Shown here in pieces: positions 37,402 to 47,286 of a stretch of DNA of 64,000 nt. Numbering within the stretch: position 1 is the stretch's first letter; every line of letters begins with the position of its first letter. The DNA lies in assembly GCA_030524105.1 (NCBI GenBank), contig JAUNHE010000009.1:35859-99858 (forward strand), in the 5' to 3' direction. The translations under genes and the position numbers were made by a program. The stretch is from Rothia sp. (in: high G+C Gram-positive bacteria) (lineage in GTDB: Bacteria; Actinomycetota; Actinomycetes; Actinomycetales; Micrococcaceae). Under the pieces are notes generated by a model. That model saw only the letters and a list, made by a program, of their open reading frames with translations, searched no databases and was not told where the DNA came from.

Positions 37402-37582
37402 TGATTCTTCTTCCTCAATGATGACGGGACCTAGCCTCCCGCTCTCATGTATTTTTTGGTTACTAGAAGACTAGCCCAAACTAACCCGCTGCTGCTGCTG
37501 CGTTCACGGTCAACGAAAGCCCGGTTTCTTAGCGGACTCCTTAGCTCAGTAGGGACTTCTGAAGGCCCTTACTTGATTCTTC

Positions 37583-37608
37583 TAAGAAAAGAAGCAAAAT
37601 CTGCTTCT
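37583..37608 (-). terminator. Terminator downstream of tig
   Basis: On the minus strand AGAAGCA (37608-37602) pairs with TGCTTCT (37596-37590), followed by TTTCTT. A second, larger hairpin closer to tig (GTCAGGC 37616-37622 with GCCTGAC 37641-37647, and an inner CCAC/GTGG helix) lacks a T tract. Confidence 0.7.
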
Positions 37609-37665
37609 GGCACAGGTCAGGCCCCACACCCTGGCGTGGAGCCTGACAAGCGGAAGACTTACCGG

Positions 37666-38997
37666 CTACTGCTGGTTATCTTCCTCAGTTTCTGCAGTAG
37701 TTTGCTGCTCTTGTGAGCTGCCTAAGTAGGAGCTGAGATCAACGGGATTGCCTTCGCTGTCTTTGACGTCGGCCTTTTCTAGGACACTAGCTAGGGCCTT
37801 GGAACGGCGAACTTCACCCACCATCAGACCGGCTTGGCCGGAACCATCAAGCATCTGAGCAAACTGGTTAGGATCCATGCCGTACTGGGAGGACATGGTG
37901 ACAATGTAGTCAATGAGCTCTGCCTGCTCAACACCAATTTCTTCTTTTTCAGCAATGGCGTCCAAAACTATCTCATTTTTGAAGGCTGTGACAGCATTGC
38001 TGCGAACCTCTTCACGATGCTCTGGGCTATCGTGATCTTCCTGGGTATTCTCACTCTTGAAGTGCTGCTCTACCTGCTCATCAATAACTTTTTCTGGAAC
38101 GTCAATCTCAACCAGTTCAACAAGTTTCTCCAGAGCCTTGTCCCGTGCCAGGTTGCCTTGCTCACCAATTTTAGATTCAGCAGCTTTTGTTTTGAGGTCT
38201 TCTTTAAGCTCTTCGATGGTGTCAAATTCTGAGGCTAGTTGAGCGAAGTCGTCGTCGGCCTGCGGCAGTTCCCGCTCCTTAACCGCGGTGAGCTCCACCT
38301 TGACGGTAGCTGCTTCACCGGAGTGCTCACCGCCGGCTAGTTTGGTCTCAAAAGTGGCGTCTTCGCCGGAGGATAGGCCGGTCAGAGCTTCGTCCATGCC
38401 TTCAAGCATGGTGGCAGAACCTACTTGGTAGGAGAGGTCCTGAGCAGCGTCAACCTGCTGGTCATCGATAAAGGCGCTGAGGTTAATGGTCACAAAGTCG
38501 TCAGCGCCTGCAGGCCTGTCTACCGTCTTTAGGGTAGCAAATCGGGCCCTCAGCTCGTCCAGGGCCTGCTGCTCATCTTCTTCCGTGACGGTTAAGGAGG
38601 GCACTTCAATGGTTAGGCCGGCGTAATCGGGCAGCTCGATCTCTGGGCGGACTGTTACTTCGATAGAAAGTTTTAGATCCTTTTCGCGAGCAGCATTTTC
38701 TGGACGCTCAAGGATTTCTAGCTCTGGTTGAGCTAGCGGAATTAGATCGTTTTCAGCTAAGGCCTGCTGGTAGTAGTCGTTAAGTCCCTCGTTCAGGGCA
38801 TTTTCTACCACAAAGTCAAAACCTGCCCGCTGGTCAATGAGGGCCCGGGGTGTTTTGCCTTTACGGAAGCCAGGCACCTGAATCTGCTGGGCAAGGGACT
38901 TGTAGGCGCGGTCAAGGTGGGTCTTGAACTCAGCAAAAGGAACCTCCACCTCAATTTTTGCGAGGGTTGGGTTGAGCTTCTCGACGGCAGTCTTCAC
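37666..38997 (-). CDS. tig: Trigger factor
   Basis: Ribosome-bound chaperone and peptidyl-prolyl isomerase. In 443 residues: ribosome-binding domain starting [21 protein letters not shown] with the signature loop [14 protein letters not shown] (~43-56), FKBP-like domain ~150-240, then the long helical C-terminal arms and an acidic tail. The GTG at 38997 with AGGAG ten bases upstream is chosen because the open frame extends back through the tRNA-Pro gene. Confidence 0.95.
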   Translation of the reverse strand: MKTAVEKLNPTLAKIEVEVPFAEFKTHLDRAYKSLAQQIQVPGFRKGKTPRALIDQRAGFDFVVENALNEGLNDYYQQALAENDLIPLAQPELEILERPENAAREKDLKLSIEVTVRPEIELPDYAGLTIEVPSLTVTEEDEQQALDELRARFATLKTVDRPAGADDFVTINLSAFIDDQQVDAAQDLSYQVGSATMLEGMDEALTGLSSGEDATFETKLAGGEHSGEAATVKVELTAVKERELPQADDDFAQLASEFDTIEELKEDLKTKAAESKIGEQGNLARDKALEKLVELVEIDVPEKVIDEQVEQHFKSENTQEDHDSPEHREEVRSNAVTAFKNEIVLDAIAEKEEIGVEQAELIDYIVTMSSQYGMDPNQFAQMLDGSGQAGLMVGEVRRSKALASVLEKADVKDSEGNPVDLSSYLGSSQEQQTTAETEEDNQQ

Positions 38998-39079
38998 GTC
39001 CGGTGATCTCCTGATACATAGTCGGTTTACTCCCCCACACGCGGGCGAAGAAGTACTGTTTATGATGCTGCTTATAACA

Positions 39080-39112
39080 GCAGAACCCGCCGGTTTAAGC
39101 GGCGGGTTCTGC
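39080..39112. terminator. 13-base-pair hairpin between tRNA-Pro and tig
   Basis: GCAGAACCCGCCG (39080-39092) pairs perfectly with CGGCGGGTTCTGC (39100-39112) across a seven-base loop. It follows the tRNA-Pro 3' end by ten bases on the minus strand and has no real T-run; probably the tRNA terminator or a processing structure. Confidence 0.6.
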
Positions 39113-39121
39113 AAACGCATG

Positions 39122-39196
39122 TCGGGGTGACAGGATTCGAACCTGCGATCTCCTGCTCCCAAAGCAGGCGCGTTAGCCAAGCTACGCCACACCCCG
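39122..39196 (-). tRNA. tRNA-Pro (TGG)
   Basis: Cloverleaf with acceptor CGGGGTG/CACCCCG, discriminator A, anticodon stem CCTGC/GCAGG around loop TTTGGGA (anticodon TGG) and T-arm GGTTCGAATCC. CCA is not encoded. Confidence 0.97.
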
Positions 39197-39351
39197 CAAT
39201 TGCCACAAGCACTAAAAGTCTAGCGGCATTTTTCAATAAATCCCATTTTTGAGCGGTATGTCATGCTCTCAACCTGGCCTTATTGGCCGGTGACATCTTG
39301 GGATAGCCAAAAGATGGGTCCTCCTGTATTGAAAACAGGAAGACCGTGGCG

Positions 39352-39422
39352 AGGGGATGACGGGAATCGAACCCGCGTCATCAGTTTGGAAGACTGAGGC
39401 TTTACCATTAAGCTACATCCCC
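39352..39422 (-). tRNA. tRNA-Gly (TCC)
   Basis: 71-base cloverleaf: acceptor GGGGATG/CATCCCC, discriminator T as usual for glycine, anticodon stem TCAGT/ACTGA with loop CTTCCAA (anticodon TCC), short D-loop, T-arm GGTTCGATTCC. It lies upstream of tRNA-Pro on the same strand; the 155 bases between them hold only a short CCTGT/ACAGG hairpin. Confidence 0.97.
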
Positions 39423-39538
39423 ACTGTCTGGCAAGCAGACCTCCTATAGGTTAACACAGTAAAGCCGGCTGCTGTCAAATCCGGTGGACAGGGTCTCCCT
39501 TATTACCCAGCTGATTCTTAACCAGCCAGCTAACTAAC

Positions 39539-40438
39539 CTACCGCTGGCAAACAGGACACCAGTAAAGTTTACGCTGAGCCAGCAGCTCCATTTTAATAG
39601 GCTCTCTACAGTGCAGACAGGGCTGTCCCTGCCGTAAATAGACATAGTAGGCCTTATCAGGCCAGGCTTGATCCAGCTCAACTCCGGGCCGGTCAGCAGC
39701 TTCTGTACCAACAATTCTGCCCAGTTTAAAGCCTCGCTCCATCAGCTTTCTGTTATCCAGCCACAGTGCCTCCATCTGCCTAAGCTTGAGCTTACTGCCG
39801 GGAAGCAGAGGATCTATCCCCTGGCGAAAGAGGGATTCTGCCCTAAAAATATTGCCAATACCGGAAATAATTTTTTGATCCATTAAAATCTGCCCGATGG
39901 GGCGCGAAGACAAGCTGGCCTTGCTATAAAAAGGGGCAGGGTCCGCCTGAGGATCTAAAGGATCTGGGCCCAAAGCTGCCCGCACCTGTGTTAATTCCTG
40001 CCGGTTCAAAACCCGGCACAGGGTTGGCCCCACCAGATCAGCCCAACCGTGCTGGCTGACCAGACGAACCCGCACAGTCTCTCGAGCCGGCGGCGGCCCC
40101 TGATAACTGGCTGTCGAAGCTGCTAGAGCCGGATCGGGGCCGTATTCTTTTTCACCAATTTTACGGGGAGCACCGATAGAAGAGGCACCCCTAAAATGTG
40201 CGTCACCGCCAAAGGTCCAGGCCCCGTAAATACCAAGATGGACATCCAAAAACAGCTGACCCTCAAAACCTAAAAATAAGTGTTTACCGTGGGCAAAAGC
40301 AGTCTGTAACTGCAGCTGGTCCAGCACTGCAGCCCCTTGGCTAAACCTGCCCTGCGGACTGCTAACCTGCAAAACTTGACCTGTAAAAATATCCGTAAAT
40401 TGCCGAGCCAACCGGTGGATAGAATGACCCTCAGGCAC
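39539..40438 (-). CDS. Fpg/Nei-family DNA glycosylase (Nei-type)
   Basis: Bifunctional glycosylase/AP lyase for oxidised bases. The N terminus MPEGHSIHRLA gives the catalytic Pro (after Met removal) and Glu; the H after PEG is typical of Nei rather than Fpg. Lys52 (AHGKHLFLGF) is the conserved beta-loop lysine, the H2TH region holds KIISGIGNIFRAESLF, and the C terminus has a zinc finger CLHC ... CPVC. The start is GTG at 40438 with GGGGAT upstream. Between tRNA-Gly and rpiB, all minus strand. Confidence 0.92.
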   Translation of the reverse strand: MPEGHSIHRLARQFTDIFTGQVLQVSSPQGRFSQGAAVLDQLQLQTAFAHGKHLFLGFEGQLFLDVHLGIYGAWTFGGDAHFRGASSIGAPRKIGEKEYGPDPALAASTASYQGPPPARETVRVRLVSQHGWADLVGPTLCRVLNRQELTQVRAALGPDPLDPQADPAPFYSKASLSSRPIGQILMDQKIISGIGNIFRAESLFRQGIDPLLPGSKLKLRQMEALWLDNRKLMERGFKLGRIVGTEAADRPGVELDQAWPDKAYYVYLRQGQPCLHCREPIKMELLAQRKLYWCPVCQR

Positions 40439-40466
40439 AGGATCCCCCTAATACTGCAAACAAAAT

Positions 40467-40961
40467 CTAGTGCTGGCCATAAAGGCTGTGCCCAGCAATC
40501 TTACCCGACTGCTCATACTGGGCTATTTGATCAATTCTGCGCTGGTGACGCTCCGGGCTTTGCCAGGGCGTGGTCAAAAAAACCCGAACAATCTCCAAGG
40601 CCTGCTGCTGACTATGCTGTCTACCACCCAGGGCAACAACTAAAGCATTATTGTGTTCACGCGCCAGGGCTGCCGTTTCCACATTCCAGGCCAAGGCCGC
40701 ACGGATACCAGTAACCTTATTGGCGGCAATTTGTTCGCCGTTACCCGAACCCCCCAAAACAATACCCAAAGAATCAAGGCCTTGCTGTCTATCTTCACGC
40801 ACAGCTAGGGCAGCATTAATGCAAAAACTGGGGTAATCATCGTAAGGATCATAGTCCTTGGGGCCATGGTCAACCATCTGATACCCCTCCGCAGAAAGTT
40901 TCTCCTGCAAGTAAAGACTCAGTTCAAGGCCAGCATGATCGGTTGCGATATGAACGCGCAA
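40467..40961 (-). CDS. rpiB: Ribose-5-phosphate isomerase B
   Basis: Interconverts ribose 5-phosphate and ribulose 5-phosphate in the pentose phosphate pathway. The 164-residue form begins LRVHIATDHAGLELS at a TTG codon (40961) that has GGAGGAG six bases upstream; the more upstream ATG codons lack such a site and add residues foreign to the family. The LacAB/RpiB signature GIVLGGSGNGEQIAANKV is at ~70-87, and a Cys in SFCINAA matches the catalytic base position. gnd, of the same pathway, lies at the far end of the window. Confidence 0.93.
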   Translation of the reverse strand: MRVHIATDHAGLELSLYLQEKLSAEGYQMVDHGPKDYDPYDDYPSFCINAALAVREDRQQGLDSLGIVLGGSGNGEQIAANKVTGIRAALAWNVETAALAREHNNALVVALGGRQHSQQQALEIVRVFLTTPWQSPERHQRRIDQIAQYEQSGKIAGHSLYGQH

Positions 40962-41174
40962 GGGTTTCTCCTCCATAAGCTCGTCGGCCAGCCTGGCCAA
41001 GGGCTCCAGCTCATAGACTTTCAACATTCTAGAGCACTATCTCTTTCAAATCGGGTGAAACTGCAACTAAAGTTACATCTGGGCAGGGCTCACCCACCTC
41101 GATTCTATGACAGATTCGCCCAGTGGTTGAACACCGCCCAGCACAAAAGAAGACCGCCCCGAGAAAGAAGTACA

Positions 41175-43718
41175 ATGCCCGGCGCTAACCTGACCAGACG
41201 TGAAGCCCAAGAACGTGCCCGCTTAATCCGCACAGTAAAAAGCTACCGAATTGAGCTAGACCTGACCGGTGGCCCAGAAACCTTTTCTGTCAAGGCCAGT
41301 ATAGATTTTGAGGCAGAACCAGGGTCTGCCAGCTTTATTGATGCCCTCACTGACCGGGTACACCGCATTGAGCTCAATGGCCAGCAGCTAGCCAGCAGCC
41401 TAGCCGACGGTCAGCGTATTAGCCTACCCAACCTGGCTGCCCACAATCAGCTAACTATCGAAGCGGATTTTTACTACACCAATACCGGTGAAGGGCTGCA
41501 CCGCTTTGTTGATCCAGTCGATCAGCAAGTCTATCTCTACACCCAGTTTGAGGTACCCGATGCACGCAGGGTCTACCCGGTTTTTGAACAGCCAGATCTT
41601 AAAGCGTCCTTTGAGTTTATTGTTACCGCTCCGCAGGACTGGGTGGTGGTCTCTAACCAGGCCGAAACCCGCATTGACCGGCAAGACTCAACGGCCACCT
41701 GGTATTTTAAGCCCACCGCCCGTATATCCTCCTATATCACAGCAATTATCGCTGGCCCCTACCATAAAGTGACTTCGTCACTAATCAACTCGGCAGGAAA
41801 AGAAATTCCTTTAGGCATCTTTGCCCGCCAGTCCCTCATGGTCTATCTTGACCACCAAGAGCTCTTTGAGATTACCCGGCAGGGTTTCAAATTTTTTGAA
41901 CAGCAATTCAAGACTCCTTACCCCTTTGAAAAATATGACCAACTTTTTGTGCCAGAATTTAATGCCGGCGCCATGGAAAATGCCGGTGCAGTAACTTTTG
42001 TTGAATCCTACATTTTCCGTTCTAAGACCACGGAAGCTATGGTTGAGCGGCGGGCTATTACCGTACTACACGAGCTGGCACATATGTGGTTTGGTGATCT
42101 AGTCACCATGCGCTGGTGGAACGATCTTTGGCTCAACGAATCTTTTGCTGAATTTATGTCCACCCTAGCAGCGGCCGAAAACACCAGGTTTGCCGACCAA
42201 GCCTGGGCAACCTTCTGCGCTTCTGAAAAGACCTGGGCCTACCGGCAAGATCAGCTCTCTTCTACCCACCCCATCGTTGCCAATATTCGTGATCTCAACG
42301 ATGTCCTGGTCAACTTTGACGGCATCACCTACGCTAAAGGCGCCTCTGTCCTACGCCAGCTTGTGGCCTGGGTTGGACAAGAAAACTTTATGAAGGCCCT
42401 CACCCGCTACTTTAACAAACACGCCTACCACAATACCGAGCTGGCAGATTTGCTGACTGAACTGGAACAAAGCTCGGGCCGGGACGTGAGCGCCTGGTCT
42501 AAGCTCTGGTTAGAGACCGCCGGAGTTAACACCCTCACCTGTCAGCTTAAGCAGGAAGAGGGAACCATTAAATCTCTTGCAATAGTCCAAAGCCATGACC
42601 CCAATTTCCCCACCTTGCGCCCCCACCGACTCCTGGTGGGCTTCTACCAGCTTGAAGGCCAAAAGCTGATACAAACCCAGCAATTTGATCTTGATGTCGA
42701 CGGGCAGATCACCGAGCTTAAAGCCGCAGCCGGTCTCAAACAGCCAGATTTGATTCTTATTAACGATCAGGACCTAGCCTACGCAAAAATCAGACTAGAT
42801 CCACAGTCACAAGCTGCAGCCATGAAGTACTTAAGCAGTATCGAATCTGCCACAGCCAGGGCTGTTCTATGGGGTTCGCTCTGGGACTGCACCCGCGACG
42901 GAGAAATCCCGGCACGTCACTTTGTTGATCTGGTCTTAGACCATATAGGCCAAGAAACAAACTCCACGACGCTTCGTACCCAGCTCCTTAACCTGGAGCT
43001 AACCTTAGAATCCTACCTGGCACCGGAGACAGCCCAAGAAATCCGGGTGAGAACGGCAGATAGGCTCTGGGAGCTAACCTGCCAGGCCCCAGCCGACTCT
43101 GACAGCCAGCTTCAACTGCTCAGAAGTTTCTGCCGCGCAGCCCAAACACCCCAACAACTTGATCAGATTGAGGACCTACTCAGCGGGCAGAAGAGCCTGG
43201 CCGGCTTAAAGATCGATACCGATCTGACCTGGACCCTGGTGACAGCCCTAGCAGCCGGCGGCCGACGTAGCGAAGAAGATATTGACCGCTACCTGGCCCA
43301 AGATAACACTGCTAACGGCCAGCAGGCAGCAGCAACTGCCCGGGCAGCCATCCCCACCCCTGCTGCTAAAGAACAGCTCTGGCAGCAGGTTATACTGGAC
43401 AATTCGCTCTCAAATACCCTCCAACGGGCAGGAATTGCCGGCTTCTTCCTGGGAAATAACAAGGATCTCTTTGACCCCTATATCTCCCGCTACTTCCAGG
43501 CTATTGAAGGTATCTGGCGCAGCAGAAGTCATGAAATTTCCCAGACAATTATTCTGGGGCTCTTTCCTAGAAACTACTCAGAAGATCTGCTCCAGGCAAC
43601 GGAGCAGTATCTAGCTGGGCTAGCAGAGGACGCGGCAGCCTTGCACCGGCAAATTTCAGAATGCCGTGATGCTGTGCTTCGAGCCCTCAAAGCACAACAG
43701 GTTGATAGGCAAGCTTAA
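41175..43718 (+). CDS. pepN: Aminopeptidase N (M1 family)
   Basis: Cytosolic zinc aminopeptidase, 847 residues. The exopeptidase motif GAMENAGAVTF starts near residue 265, and zinc motif HELAHMWFGDL near 299 (HExxH) with the third ligand Glu in WLNESFAE about 18 residues on. The C-terminal ERAP1-like helical domain is complete. The ATG at 41175 has AGAAAGAAG upstream and matches the actinobacterial PepN start (NLTRREAQERA); the open frame extends 309 bases upstream antisense to rpiB but that part is not PepN-like. Convergent with the next gene by a four-base stop overlap. Confidence 0.95.
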   Translation: MPGANLTRREAQERARLIRTVKSYRIELDLTGGPETFSVKASIDFEAEPGSASFIDALTDRVHRIELNGQQLASSLADGQRISLPNLAAHNQLTIEADFYYTNTGEGLHRFVDPVDQQVYLYTQFEVPDARRVYPVFEQPDLKASFEFIVTAPQDWVVVSNQAETRIDRQDSTATWYFKPTARISSYITAIIAGPYHKVTSSLINSAGKEIPLGIFARQSLMVYLDHQELFEITRQGFKFFEQQFKTPYPFEKYDQLFVPEFNAGAMENAGAVTFVESYIFRSKTTEAMVERRAITVLHELAHMWFGDLVTMRWWNDLWLNESFAEFMSTLAAAENTRFADQAWATFCASEKTWAYRQDQLSSTHPIVANIRDLNDVLVNFDGITYAKGASVLRQLVAWVGQENFMKALTRYFNKHAYHNTELADLLTELEQSSGRDVSAWSKLWLETAGVNTLTCQLKQEEGTIKSLAIVQSHDPNFPTLRPHRLLVGFYQLEGQKLIQTQQFDLDVDGQITELKAAAGLKQPDLILINDQDLAYAKIRLDPQSQAAAMKYLSSIESATARAVLWGSLWDCTRDGEIPARHFVDLVLDHIGQETNSTTLRTQLLNLELTLESYLAPETAQEIRVRTADRLWELTCQAPADSDSQLQLLRSFCRAAQTPQQLDQIEDLLSGQKSLAGLKIDTDLTWTLVTALAAGGRRSEEDIDRYLAQDNTANGQQAAATARAAIPTPAAKEQLWQQVILDNSLSNTLQRAGIAGFFLGNNKDLFDPYISRYFQAIEGIWRSRSHEISQTIILGLFPRNYSEDLLQATEQYLAGLAEDAAALHRQISECRDAVLRALKAQQVDRQA

Positions 43719-44446
43719 GACCCTAGTCTGCTGTCCCTGAAAAGGACATAACCGGCAGGGGCGTTGAGTCTGCGCCAGTTTCCCTGTGCAAACTGACGCA
43801 GACTTCCCTGCTGTTTTGGGCCCAAAAAACCCAAAACTACTGCCGCAAAGGCGGCTCCTGCCGGTACCCTGGCTCCTGCGGCTGCTTCAGAGCTGGCTGC
43901 CGGGGCCAGTGCCTCTAGAGGAGAAGACCATATTCTATTGCGGACCGTCTGCGTCACCGCCCAGCCTGGTTGAGCGGGTAGGGCCGCCTCCACCGCCTCC
44001 ATGCCCGCTTTGGCAGCAGCAAAGAGCAGAGAAAGAGGAAGAGCCTCTTGTTCTTGCCAGCCTCGCTCCGGAGGGGTAACCCCCGCCCAAGCAGCTTTAA
44101 CGGTTGCCGGCGGAAGACTTAGTAAAAAATTATTTTTCTCGATTCGAGCCAGACGATCTAAGAGAGCAGCGCCCTCCACCACCCTATCAAGGTAGGCCGG
44201 CTGCGCCAGATAAAGTGCCCTCATGCCCAGAACCGTGGGAGTGGTCTCTAACAAGGTCTGTGGAGCTAGAACACAAACATAGGTGGCTAATAAAGATCCT
44301 CTTGCCAGCAAACGTACCCGGGCCTGCGGATCCACTGATCTAGCCCGGCTAATAAGATGTGCCAGATCCGCCGCAGCCTCTGCCCCACCTAAATTCAAAA
44401 ACTGCCCTCTTTCACAGGCATCCTGGCTATACTGAGCTGCTATCAT
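43715..44446 (-). CDS. Conserved hypothetical protein
   Basis: A 243-residue Ala-rich, largely helical protein that I do not recognise. No signal peptide or membrane helix is evident apart from a hydrophobic stretch (AAFAAVVLGFLG) at ~202-213. Helical blocks such as AADLAHLISRARSVDPQARV and YLDRVVEGAALLDRLARIEK suggest a compact all-alpha fold, and the C terminus contains NAPAGYVLFRDS. It sits between pepN (convergent, stops overlapping by four bases) and tesB (divergent, 70 bases), so it is probably expressed alone. Confidence 0.65.
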   Translation of the reverse strand: MIAAQYSQDACERGQFLNLGGAEAAADLAHLISRARSVDPQARVRLLARGSLLATYVCVLAPQTLLETTPTVLGMRALYLAQPAYLDRVVEGAALLDRLARIEKNNFLLSLPPATVKAAWAGVTPPERGWQEQEALPLSLLFAAAKAGMEAVEAALPAQPGWAVTQTVRNRIWSSPLEALAPAASSEAAAGARVPAGAAFAAVVLGFLGPKQQGSLRQFAQGNWRRLNAPAGYVLFRDSRLGS

Positions 44447-44516
44447 CTCTACAATCCACTTCAGCTAAAGAAAATTACTGGTCTAGGATACAAGGCTCTT
44501 GCTAAAGTAAATCACT

Positions 44517-45431
44517 ATGGCTCAACCTCATGACAGTACTAACGGCCAAGAAGCTGGCCGGCAGGCCGTGGCAGACCTTCAAAAAATGCTTAAGCTCACC
44601 CCACTAGGTAGGCAACAGGGTGAAGAAATCTACAGCGCTCTAACCATTAACCCAGAAAGCCGCCGCATCTTTGGCGGTCAAGTCCTAGCGCAAGCTATCG
44701 TAGCCCTCTCTGACAGTGTAGTAGAGACCAGAACCATGCACTCTATTCATGCCTACTTTCTTCGCCCCGGCCAAGTAGACCAAGACCTGAGCTTTGGGGT
44801 GCAAAAACTAACCGATGCCCGCTCCTTTACTAGCAGACGGGTCCAGGCCTACCAGCAGAACCAGGTGATCTTCTCTGCCATAGCATCCTTCCAGGAGCAG
44901 GCTCAAGGACCCAACCACAGCACACCGGCACCACAGAATATGCCCAAGCCAGAAGAGCTAGCGAGCGTAGCCGAAACCGTAGGTCATCTAGATCTACCCA
45001 TAGCCCAGGCCATTTCTTACCACCGTCCCTTTGATCTGCGCTATATTCAAGCACCGCTATGGCTCAAACCAGATCCAAACCCTGCTCCCAGCGCTGCTGT
45101 CTGGTTTAAAACCTTTGCTCCCCTGCCCGATGACCCTCTCCTGCACCGGGCAGCCCTAGCCTATGCTTCTGACTACCTACCGGTAGAACCAGGCCTGCGG
45201 GCACACGGAAAATTCTGGCTGCAGCAGGGCCTAAAAGTAGCCTCACTGGACCACGCTATCTGGTTTCACCGGCCAGCCAGAGCTGACCAGTGGCTGCTTT
45301 ACACCCTAGAATCTCCCAGCGCTCAAGATGCCAGGTCCCTGGCTTTAGGCAAGATTTTTAGCTCAGAAGGTGAACACGTTGCCACCGTAGCCCAAGAAAC
45401 CATGCTACGGCTACCCGAGTACCGCAGCTAA
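44517..45431 (+). CDS. tesB: Acyl-CoA thioesterase II
   Basis: Hydrolyses medium- and long-chain acyl-CoA to free acid and CoA. Double hot-dog fold, 304 residues: first module with IFGGQVLAQAIVAL and MHSIHAYFLRPG, the RSFTSRRVQAYQ block at ~103-114, and second module with SLDHAIWFHRPARADQWLLY, whose Asp is part of the TesB catalytic triad. Ribosome site is weak. It is a single gene ending near a convergent hairpin. Confidence 0.92.
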   Translation: MAQPHDSTNGQEAGRQAVADLQKMLKLTPLGRQQGEEIYSALTINPESRRIFGGQVLAQAIVALSDSVVETRTMHSIHAYFLRPGQVDQDLSFGVQKLTDARSFTSRRVQAYQQNQVIFSAIASFQEQAQGPNHSTPAPQNMPKPEELASVAETVGHLDLPIAQAISYHRPFDLRYIQAPLWLKPDPNPAPSAAVWFKTFAPLPDDPLLHRAALAYASDYLPVEPGLRAHGKFWLQQGLKVASLDHAIWFHRPARADQWLLYTLESPSAQDARSLALGKIFSSEGEHVATVAQETMLRLPEYRS

Positions 45432-45440
45432 AACGGCATA

Positions 45441-45485
45441 GAAAAGGTGGGTTCTTGCCGGACCGGGGCGGCCAAGAACCCACCT
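45441..45485 (-). terminator. Terminator after ettA
   Basis: A perfect 13-base-pair stem (45445-45457 with 45473-45485, AGGTGGGTTCTTG) with a GC-rich loop. On the minus strand it ends in TTTTCT, so it serves ettA; on the plus strand no T-run follows, though it may also stop tesB transcripts. Confidence 0.85.
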
Positions 45486-45504
45486 GTAAAATCGGACAAA
45501 CCCT

Positions 45505-47184
45505 CTAACGGGTTAACTTACGGTGTACCACCCGCTTGGGTTTGGCAGCCTCAGGGCCCAACCGTTCCACTTTGTTAGCCTCATAGGATTCAAAGTTTCC
45601 CTCAAACCAATACCACTGATCCGGCTGCTGCTGGGTACCTTCCCAGGCCAGAATGTGGGTAGCTACACGGTCAAGGAACCAACGATCGTGCGAAACTACC
45701 ACGGCGCAACCGGGAAATTCCAGCAGGGCATTTTCTAAGGAGGTTAGTGTCTCCACGTCAAGATCGTTGGTAGGCTCATCCAAGAGAAGCAGATTGCCGC
45801 CCTGCTTGAGCGTCAGGGCCAGGTTAAGCCGGTTACGCTCACCGCCGGAGAGGACACCCGCTTTTTTCTGCTGGTCCGGCCCCTTAAAGCCAAAGGCAGA
45901 AACGTAGGCTCTCGAAGGCATCTCTACCTGGCCTACCTGGATAAAGTCCAGCCCATCGGAGACAACTTCCCAGAGAGTTTTTTCTGGATCAATATTGGAC
46001 CGGTTCTGATCTACATAGGAGATCTTAACCGTTTCACCGATTTTAAGCTGACCACTGTCAAGTTCTTCTAAACCAACGATGGTTTTAAAGAGGGTTGACT
46101 TACCGACGCCGTTGGGCCCAATAACACCAACAATACCGTTACGAGGCAGGCTGAAGGATAGGTCATTGATCAGTGAACGACCGGCAAATCCTTTCTTTAA
46201 GTTTTCTGCCTCAATCACCACGTTGCCCAGGCGAGGACCCGGTGGGATCTGAATTTCTTCAAAATCTAGCTTTCTGGTTTTTTCAGCTTCGGCAGCCATT
46301 TCTTCGTAACGAGCCAGACGAGCCTTAGATTTTGCCTGCCTGCCTTTAGCATTTGAGCGCACCCAGTCCAACTCATCTGCTAGACGTTTGGCTAGTTTTG
46401 CATCCTTTTTGCCTTGGACTTCCAGGCGGGCCCGTTTTTTCTCTAGATAGGTGGAGTAGTTTCCTTCATAAGGGTAGAGGTTGCCCCGGTCTACTTCTGC
46501 AATCCATTGGGCAACGTGGTCAAGGAAGTAGCGGTCGTGGGTAATGGCAATAACAGCCCCTTCATAGGATTGCAGGTGCTGCTCTAACCAAAGGACGGAC
46601 TCTGCGTCGAGGTGGTTGGTGGGCTCGTCCAAAAGAAGCAGATCCGGTTTTTCCAGCAAAAGTTTGCAGAGGGCCACCCGGCGACGCTCTCCTCCCGAAA
46701 GGTGGGTGACGGGCATGTCTGCCGGCGGGCAGCGCAGGGCATCCATGGCTTGTTCAAGCTGGGAGTCTAGATCCCAGGCGTTGGCTGCATCGATTTCTTC
46801 TTGCAGAGTGCCCATTTCTGCCATGAGGGTATCAAAATCAGCCTCTGGGTTGGCCATTTCTTCTGATATCTGATTAAACCGGTCCAATTTAGCTTTAATA
46901 GGGCCAACGCCTTCTTGGACATTGCCCAGCACTGTTTTTTCTTCGTTGAGGGGAGGCTCTTGCAGTAGAATGCCAACCGTGTATTCTGGCGAAAGACGGG
47001 CCTCCCCGTTGGAGGGGGTGTCCAGGCCAGCCATAATTTTAAGAATGGTGGATTTTCCTGCACCGTTGGGGCCCACCATACCGATCTTTGCCCCGGGAAA
47101 AAATGACATTGAGACGTCGTTAAGGATGACCTTATCGCCCACAGTTTTGCGGGCTTTGCTCATCGTGTAAATAAATTCAGCCAT
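45505..47184 (-). CDS. ettA: ABC-F translation factor EttA
   Basis: Energy-dependent translational throttle binding the ribosomal E site. Two ABC modules over 559 residues: GPNGAGKS, LSGGERRRVAL and LLLDEPTNHLD in the first; GPNGVGKS, LSGGERNRLNLAL and LLLDEPTNDLD in the second. Between them is the arm and linker region (WVRSNAKGRQAKSKARLARYEEM) typical of EttA rather than antibiotic-resistance ABC-F proteins. There are no membrane domains. The ATG at 47184 (MAEFIYTMSKARK) matches family starts although no good ribosome site is seen. Confidence 0.95.
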   Translation of the reverse strand: MAEFIYTMSKARKTVGDKVILNDVSMSFFPGAKIGMVGPNGAGKSTILKIMAGLDTPSNGEARLSPEYTVGILLQEPPLNEEKTVLGNVQEGVGPIKAKLDRFNQISEEMANPEADFDTLMAEMGTLQEEIDAANAWDLDSQLEQAMDALRCPPADMPVTHLSGGERRRVALCKLLLEKPDLLLLDEPTNHLDAESVLWLEQHLQSYEGAVIAITHDRYFLDHVAQWIAEVDRGNLYPYEGNYSTYLEKKRARLEVQGKKDAKLAKRLADELDWVRSNAKGRQAKSKARLARYEEMAAEAEKTRKLDFEEIQIPPGPRLGNVVIEAENLKKGFAGRSLINDLSFSLPRNGIVGVIGPNGVGKSTLFKTIVGLEELDSGQLKIGETVKISYVDQNRSNIDPEKTLWEVVSDGLDFIQVGQVEMPSRAYVSAFGFKGPDQQKKAGVLSGGERNRLNLALTLKQGGNLLLLDEPTNDLDVETLTSLENALLEFPGCAVVVSHDRWFLDRVATHILAWEGTQQQPDQWYWFEGNFESYEANKVERLGPEAAKPKRVVHRKLTR

Positions 47185-47286
47185 GCATACAAGGCTACCG
47201 TGCTCAGTCAAATTGCTTGTTCTTTTTAACCGGGTACTCTGGGTTTTTCTTGCTCCTCAAGGAAGAGATAGGGTAGGTTACTGCCT

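Noticed and set aside
37431..37665. Frame of 89 codons between clpP1 and tig on the plus strand
   Set aside because: It covers two hairpins, including the tig terminator, and has no recognisable protein features.
40866..41174. Upstream extension of pepN by 103 codons
   Set aside because: This part is antisense to rpiB, is not PepN-like, and the ATG at 41175 has a ribosome site and matches family N termini.
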